A stretch of 64,000 nt of DNA from Cytophagaceae bacterium (GTDB lineage Bacteria; Bacteroidota; Bacteroidia; Flavobacteriales; Flavobacteriaceae): NCBI GenBank assembly GCA_002710685.1, contig PALD01000066.1:186001-250000 (forward strand), written 5' to 3'. A program made the translations under genes and the position numbers. The notes below the pieces were generated by a model that worked only from the letters and a program-made list of their open reading frames with translations, searched no databases and was not told the DNA's origin. Below, piece after piece: positions 60,293 to 64,000 of this stretch (position 1 is its first letter; every line of letters starts with the position of its first letter).

Positions 60293-61855
60293 ATGACCAA
60301 ACCCACCCTCCTGCTCCTACTCATTTCCCTACTCCTTTTTAGTTGTAAAGACCATGCTAATCAGGAAGAAAACAAATTACCCAGAATAGCCATTGCTGGC
60401 ATCGGGATTGAGTCAAGTACCTTTTCTCCCGCGCAAACCGAGGAGGCCGCATTTCACGCCAGGATTGGCGATTCCATATTCAACCGCTATTCATTTTTTG
60501 ATGCAGGTAGTGACTTTAGGCAACGTGCGGTGTGGATACCTACATTGCTGGGCAAGTCCATTCCTGGAGGTATCGTGACCCGCGAGGCGTATGAGTCCAT
60601 GGTTTCAAAAACCCTAAAAATGCTTGAAGAAGGCAAACCCTACGACGGTTTGTTTTTTGACATTCACGGCGCGATGAGCGTGGTGGGACTTGAAGATGCC
60701 GAGGGTGATTTGATCACGCGCATCCGTAAGGTGGTGGGTCCTGATGTATTGATCTCAACCTCCATGGACCTGCATGGCAATGTCTCTCAAACACTGGCCC
60801 ATGAAAGTGACCTGATAACCTGTTACAGGATGGCGCCACATGAAGATGCGCTGGAGTCTAAGGAGCGTTCTGTGCGCTTATTGCTGGAAAGGTTGGAAAG
60901 CGGCAAGGGCAAACCTGCTTACAAGGCGTGGGTTCCCGTACCCATATTATTGCCCGGTGAAAAGACCAGTACGCGCATCGAACCTGGCAAAAGCCTATAT
61001 GCCAAAGTTCCTGATGTAGCCGATCAAGATGGCGTGATCGATGCCGCAATCTGGATAGGTTATGCCTGGGCAGATGAACCCAGAAACCACGCCGTGGTCA
61101 TGGTCACGGGCGATGATAAGGAAAAAGTTAAGGCTGGTGCCGAAAAATTGGCCAACGCATTCTGGGACGTACGTAACAAATTTGAGTTTGTTGCTCCTGT
61201 GGGCACACTAGAAGAAAGCTTGCAACTTGCATTAAAAAGTGACAAAAAGCCGTTTATGATAAGTGATATGGGCGATAATCCCACGGCTGGTGGCGCGGGC
61301 GATGTAACCTGGACGTTGCAACAATTGCTCAGCCGCCCAGAATTTAAAAAAGAAAACGGGCCGTCATTGATATATGCTTCCATCCCAGGGCCAGACCTTG
61401 TGGAAAAAGCATTAAAAGCAGGAGAAGGCAACAAGGTAACAGGTACCGTAGGTGCTGCGGTAGATCATCGTTTTGCACCACCACTAGTAATCACGGGAAC
61501 TGTAGAAGCCATCAGGGAAGGTGATCGAGATGCCGAAGTTGAAGTAGTGGTAAAAGTGGGAAGCATCCATGTAATCGTGACCAAAAAAAGAAAACCGTAC
61601 CACTATAAAAAGGATTTTACAGATTTGGGCCTTGACCCAACACAATCTGATATTGTAGTTGTTAAGATAGGCTATCTCGTACCTGAACTATACAACATGC
61701 GCGGCGACTGGATTATGGCCATGACACCCGGCGGTGTAGATCAGGATTTGGAACGATTGGGCTATAAAAATATCAAGCGTCCCATGTTTCCGCTGGACAA
61801 GGACATGGAAAAACCAGATTTAAGCGCGCGTTTGATTCCGGCTTCTGATGAGTAG
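60293..61855 (+). CDS. M81-family (MlrC-like) metallopeptidase, lipoprotein
   Basis: 520 aa. The lipoprotein signal MTKPTLLLLLISLLLFSCKD precedes IAIAGIGIESSTFSPAQTEE, the M81 start with the zinc-binding Glu. FFDIHGAMSVVGLEDAEGDL and STSMDLHGNVSQTL carry the metal-binding His/Asp residues. ISDMGDNPTAGGAGDVTWTL is the conserved DxxDNPGGG-like substrate loop. The family is named for microcystinase C, but most members are uncharacterised amidohydrolases. Export as a lipoprotein is unusual for M81, whose best-known members are cytoplasmic. No operon partner is evident. Confidence 0.88.
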   Translation: MTKPTLLLLLISLLLFSCKDHANQEENKLPRIAIAGIGIESSTFSPAQTEEAAFHARIGDSIFNRYSFFDAGSDFRQRAVWIPTLLGKSIPGGIVTREAYESMVSKTLKMLEEGKPYDGLFFDIHGAMSVVGLEDAEGDLITRIRKVVGPDVLISTSMDLHGNVSQTLAHESDLITCYRMAPHEDALESKERSVRLLLERLESGKGKPAYKAWVPVPILLPGEKTSTRIEPGKSLYAKVPDVADQDGVIDAAIWIGYAWADEPRNHAVVMVTGDDKEKVKAGAEKLANAFWDVRNKFEFVAPVGTLEESLQLALKSDKKPFMISDMGDNPTAGGAGDVTWTLQQLLSRPEFKKENGPSLIYASIPGPDLVEKALKAGEGNKVTGTVGAAVDHRFAPPLVITGTVEAIREGDRDAEVEVVVKVGSIHVIVTKKRKPYHYKKDFTDLGLDPTQSDIVVVKIGYLVPELYNMRGDWIMAMTPGGVDQDLERLGYKNIKRPMFPLDKDMEKPDLSARLIPASDE

Positions 61856-61899
61856 GATTTTTTAAATCAATGAAAAAAATGCGTCTTGGCAAAAACAAG

Positions 61900-62031
61900 T
61901 TATCTGGCTACCATATCGACTTTTACAACAAGATCATTTTCTTTTTGAGCAAATTCAGGTATTATGATGGGCGTCTTTTGATAGATATCTCGACCAAATA
62001 TATCTTCAATGGTAAAACCATATTGAACCTT
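61900..62031 (-). pseudogene. Possible gene fragment without start codon
   Basis: A 43-codon minus-strand frame reads KVQYGFTIEDIFGRDIYQKT and continues PIIIPEFAQKENDLVVKVDM to a TAA. A stop codon lies immediately before it and it has no ATG near its 5' end. The composition looks protein-like rather than random. I cannot name a family. A plus-strand 58-codon frame over the same bases (ATG at 61870) looks less natural. The rest of 61856-62399 contains only the terminator at 62178. Confidence 0.25.
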
Positions 62032-62177
62032 TTACTCCTTTATTGATATCATCCTCATTTTTAACCGCTGTCCAAAGTTGATATTAATTAAAGAGCCATA
62101 CCTAAAAAATAAAATTACATGCCCATGACATCTATACTGTTACAAACGTCATAGCTGTTATATGTGTAAAAAGAAAA

Positions 62178-62207
62178 AAGCCTGTTGAGTTGTAGATCAA
62201 CAGGCTT
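62178..62207 (-). terminator. Terminator downstream of the partial AT-rich gene
   Basis: AAGCCTGTTGA / TCAACAGGCTT perfect 11-base arms. The T-rich run (TTTTTTCTTTTT) is on the minus strand, so it ends transcription arriving from the gene at 62400. Confidence 0.8.
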
Positions 62208-62399
62208 CTTGATGTAAACCAGTAATTGGTTTTGTCGGGATGAGAGCACTTTATTGGCATCTGCCACCCCAGTTATATCAATGCTTTCAGCCTGTTAATT
62301 AAAGTGTTACACTTTATTGCCGATATCTATACAAATAAGACTAAATGAATGTATCTATTATTATAATAAAGGTAAGGAATTCTATTTTATATGTAAATT

Positions 62400-64000
62400 T
62401 TAATTATTGAATTTTTCATAAAGTTCTCGTAGAAAATACTCTCCTTTCTTAGCAAATTCATTACATATCTTATTTGAATATTCAGTTAATGTATTGTCGT
62501 TTAAATGATACATATACTCAGTAAACTCAATAATTTCTTTTTTCATAATTGACGCATAATATACATCAGTAAAAACTGAATCTATAAATATTTCACAAGC
62601 ATAAATAGAGCTTTGGATTATATTTCCCTTAGTTTTGAGGCGATTCAGATTTTCAATTAATTTATCTAAATCACGTCTATTTCTTGCAAACCTAGAGGAT
62701 TGTTTAATTAGTTGAAAGCTTTCTTCATCTAACACATCAATGTATTTAATTAGATAGAAAATAGATGGTATTTCTTTAGTTTCAAGTTTGCTGTATTTAT
62801 TTAGAGCAGCAAGAGTATGTTGCCAGATTTTATAAATTTTCTGTCTAAACTCTTTTTTTCCAGATTCACCCAGTTCTTCTTTATATTTATCAAATTTGAA
62901 AGAAAGGGAATGGATTAAATTTCGAATTTGTTCAACATTTTCACTTTTAAATATTTCAGATATTATATCCCCCTCATTTAAGTCTTCATAATCAAAAATA
63001 TAAAAAACTGCAGCATGTAATTCGATTGGATTATCGACCATCTGAGAATCTACCACTTGCCAATTTTCTTTTATTGCAGATATATATAATTTTTTAAATG
63101 TTTTATACTCAAACTTTGAGTAAGGATTGCTTAATATATGACCTCCAAAATAGGATTTTATTGTTTGGTCATCTAAGTTAGAAATTGCAACCAATTGTTC
63201 TTGGGTCCATTTAAAATCTAAAAAATAAAATTGATTTTTGAACCATCCTAGATATGTATATATTTCCTGGACTCGATTACTTATTAGGTTTTCAAATAGA
63301 TTCCTTTCTCTAGGACTCCATCTTGTTTTCATTTTTCCTGTTATGTTAGAAAGTCTGGCTTTTCTTAAACTATAATCAATAAGGGTTCCGATTAAAATAC
63401 CTGTATCTGAGTTTATGACAGATGTCGCTGAACCTAATTTTCCCTTTTGAGAATCTGGAATCTCATTCTTTAGATACTTTTTTACAGCGGAAAAAACAAT
63501 TTCTTCAACTTGAGGTAATAATTGTCCGTCAAAAGCTTTGCTATCATCTCTCATGCCTACACTCAATAACCTACAGAATTGTCTTAATGGCCAATAGTGG
63601 TCAGCACTATATATACTGTTTGGTAGAGTTAGATCAATAGTGCCAAATTTATTTTGTGAAGTATACTTATCGATAAATTTTATACAGGAATCCCAATCTA
63701 ATTGCCGCTCATTTTTCCAAGCATCCGACAAACCAGAATAGATTTCAGAAATGTGGCGATAAGGAACTTCTAGAAACTTCTCAAAATTATCGGTGAATAA
63801 AGAAGGATTTTCTGTTATGGCTTCATATAAGGCTCTACTTAATCCTTCAACACAAGGTTCTCTGAATCCACGTTTAGGATCAAATTTTTTTAAAAAGGAT
63901 ATTAGCTCTACGATTGGAATCGTTAATATCTCACTCTTCGAAAGAGGTGATATGCTTCCGAAGGTTACATTCCTTTCTAACTTAGGCTGAATTTCTTGTT
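62400..64000 (-). CDS. Large AT-rich protein of unknown function, N-terminus beyond window
   Basis: The frame stays open from the stop at 62400 to the window edge (533 codons seen). A TTG at 63731 is not needed as a start. The visible part is almost wholly helical, with short repeating patterns such as EGLSRALYEAITENPSLFTD and FEKFLEVPYRHISEIYSG (upstream end), resembling HEAT/TPR-type solenoids. No catalytic motif is seen. Base composition is as AT-rich as the Gabija and KAP genes and unlike the neighbouring MlrC-like gene, which suggests horizontal acquisition. A C-terminal sensor region of a large defence NTPase is one possibility, but nothing in the visible part proves it. Confidence 0.75.
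   Translation of the reverse strand, partial: QEIQPKLERNVTFGSISPLSKSEILTIPIVELISFLKKFDPKRGFREPCVEGLSRALYEAITENPSLFTDNFEKFLEVPYRHISEIYSGLSDAWKNERQLDWDSCIKFIDKYTSQNKFGTIDLTLPNSIYSADHYWPLRQFCRLLSVGMRDDSKAFDGQLLPQVEEIVFSAVKKYLKNEIPDSQKGKLGSATSVINSDTGILIGTLIDYSLRKARLSNITGKMKTRWSPRERNLFENLISNRVQEIYTYLGWFKNQFYFLDFKWTQEQLVAISNLDDQTIKSYFGGHILSNPYSKFEYKTFKKLYISAIKENWQVVDSQMVDNPIELHAAVFYIFDYEDLNEGDIISEIFKSENVEQIRNLIHSLSFKFDKYKEELGESGKKEFRQKIYKIWQHTLAALNKYSKLETKEIPSIFYLIKYIDVLDEESFQLIKQSSRFARNRRDLDKLIENLNRLKTKGNIIQSSIYACEIFIDSVFTDVYYASIMKKEIIEFTEYMYHLNDNTLTEYSNKICNEFAKKGEYFLRELYEKFNN

Noticed and set aside
61870-62046. 58-codon plus-strand frame (MKKMRLGKNKLSGYHIDFYN...)
   Set aside because: No promoter or family pattern, and the opposite strand reads more protein-like. 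Neither is convincing as an intact gene.
1-64000. tRNA or rRNA genes
   Set aside because: No cloverleaf with a T-arm GTTCRA and matching acceptor stem was found by eye. The GTTCAC motifs at 12129 have no such context.

Overview
The window reads as chromosomal DNA of a marine, polysaccharide-degrading Flavobacteriaceae-type Bacteroidota. Evidence: gene starts lack Shine-Dalgarno sequences and are preceded by A-rich leaders; several promoters resemble the Bacteroidota TTG / TAnnTTTG type; many exported proteins are lipoproteins or carry short N-terminal signals; and the content (S1 sulfatase, GH78, GH43, GH5 and GH114-type enzymes, DUF5916/CBM9 outer-membrane protein, Omp85-like barrel, SorAB-like sulfite dehydrogenase) is typical of that group. 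Genus cannot be fixed from the sequence alone. No rRNA, tRNA or CRISPR array was seen.

Layout. 1-6359: OsmC (partial), cold-shock protein, a YtxH-like protein, an ABC exporter, an SDR/AraC deletion-fusion remnant, a GH114-type lipoprotein and a sulfatase. 6573-17445: an AT-rich accessory island with two defence-type modules, a Gabija-like pair (GajA/GajB) and a KAP P-loop NTPase with a small partner. Each module starts with the same ~145-bp left block (L1 6573, L2 13017) and ends with the same ~183-nt imperfect inverted repeat (R1 10758, R2 16866). The arms of R1 and R2 show compensatory changes. A more host-like 1.5-kb insert carrying a 270-aa orphan gene interrupts the sequence after R1. 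The outer junctions (ATAACG ... CGTTAT, or TTACATAA ... TTATGTAA) look like hairpin recombination sites, but no recombinase is visible. I regard this repeated L-cargo-R architecture as the best candidate in the window for an undescribed mobile defence-cassette family.

17573-28880: mostly housekeeping and envelope genes: FNT channel, aconitase, TerC/Alx, HPF and a cysteine-less ArsC-like protein. These are followed by a tight seven-gene minus-strand run: metalloprotease, FabZ-like dehydratase, KS, ACP, Cys-rich copper-type protein, nitroreductase and a small secreted protein. 29053-45366: ATP-grasp protein, PQQ sugar dehydrogenase plus cytochrome c, GH78 rhamnosidase, DUF202, SorAB-like sulfite dehydrogenase and GH43. 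Then come a 1196-aa protein that appears to join a degenerate metallophosphoesterase, a CotH-like kinase motif and an outer-membrane barrel, and a DUF5916 protein.

45471-57867: signalling and exopolysaccharide genes. A PAS histidine kinase/receiver pair is followed by a tightly packed operon: histidine kinase, BcsB-like, outer-membrane protein, GT2 synthase with a GspE_N-like domain, multi-TM protein and receiver. A GH5 endoglucanase lies divergently at its head, so regulation, synthesis, export and trimming of a beta-glucan-like polymer appear to be encoded together. 58016-61855: DUF1801, a Gfo/Idh/MocA oxidoreductase and an M81 (MlrC-like) lipoprotein. The window ends inside a large AT-rich unknown gene on the minus strand that may open another accessory region.
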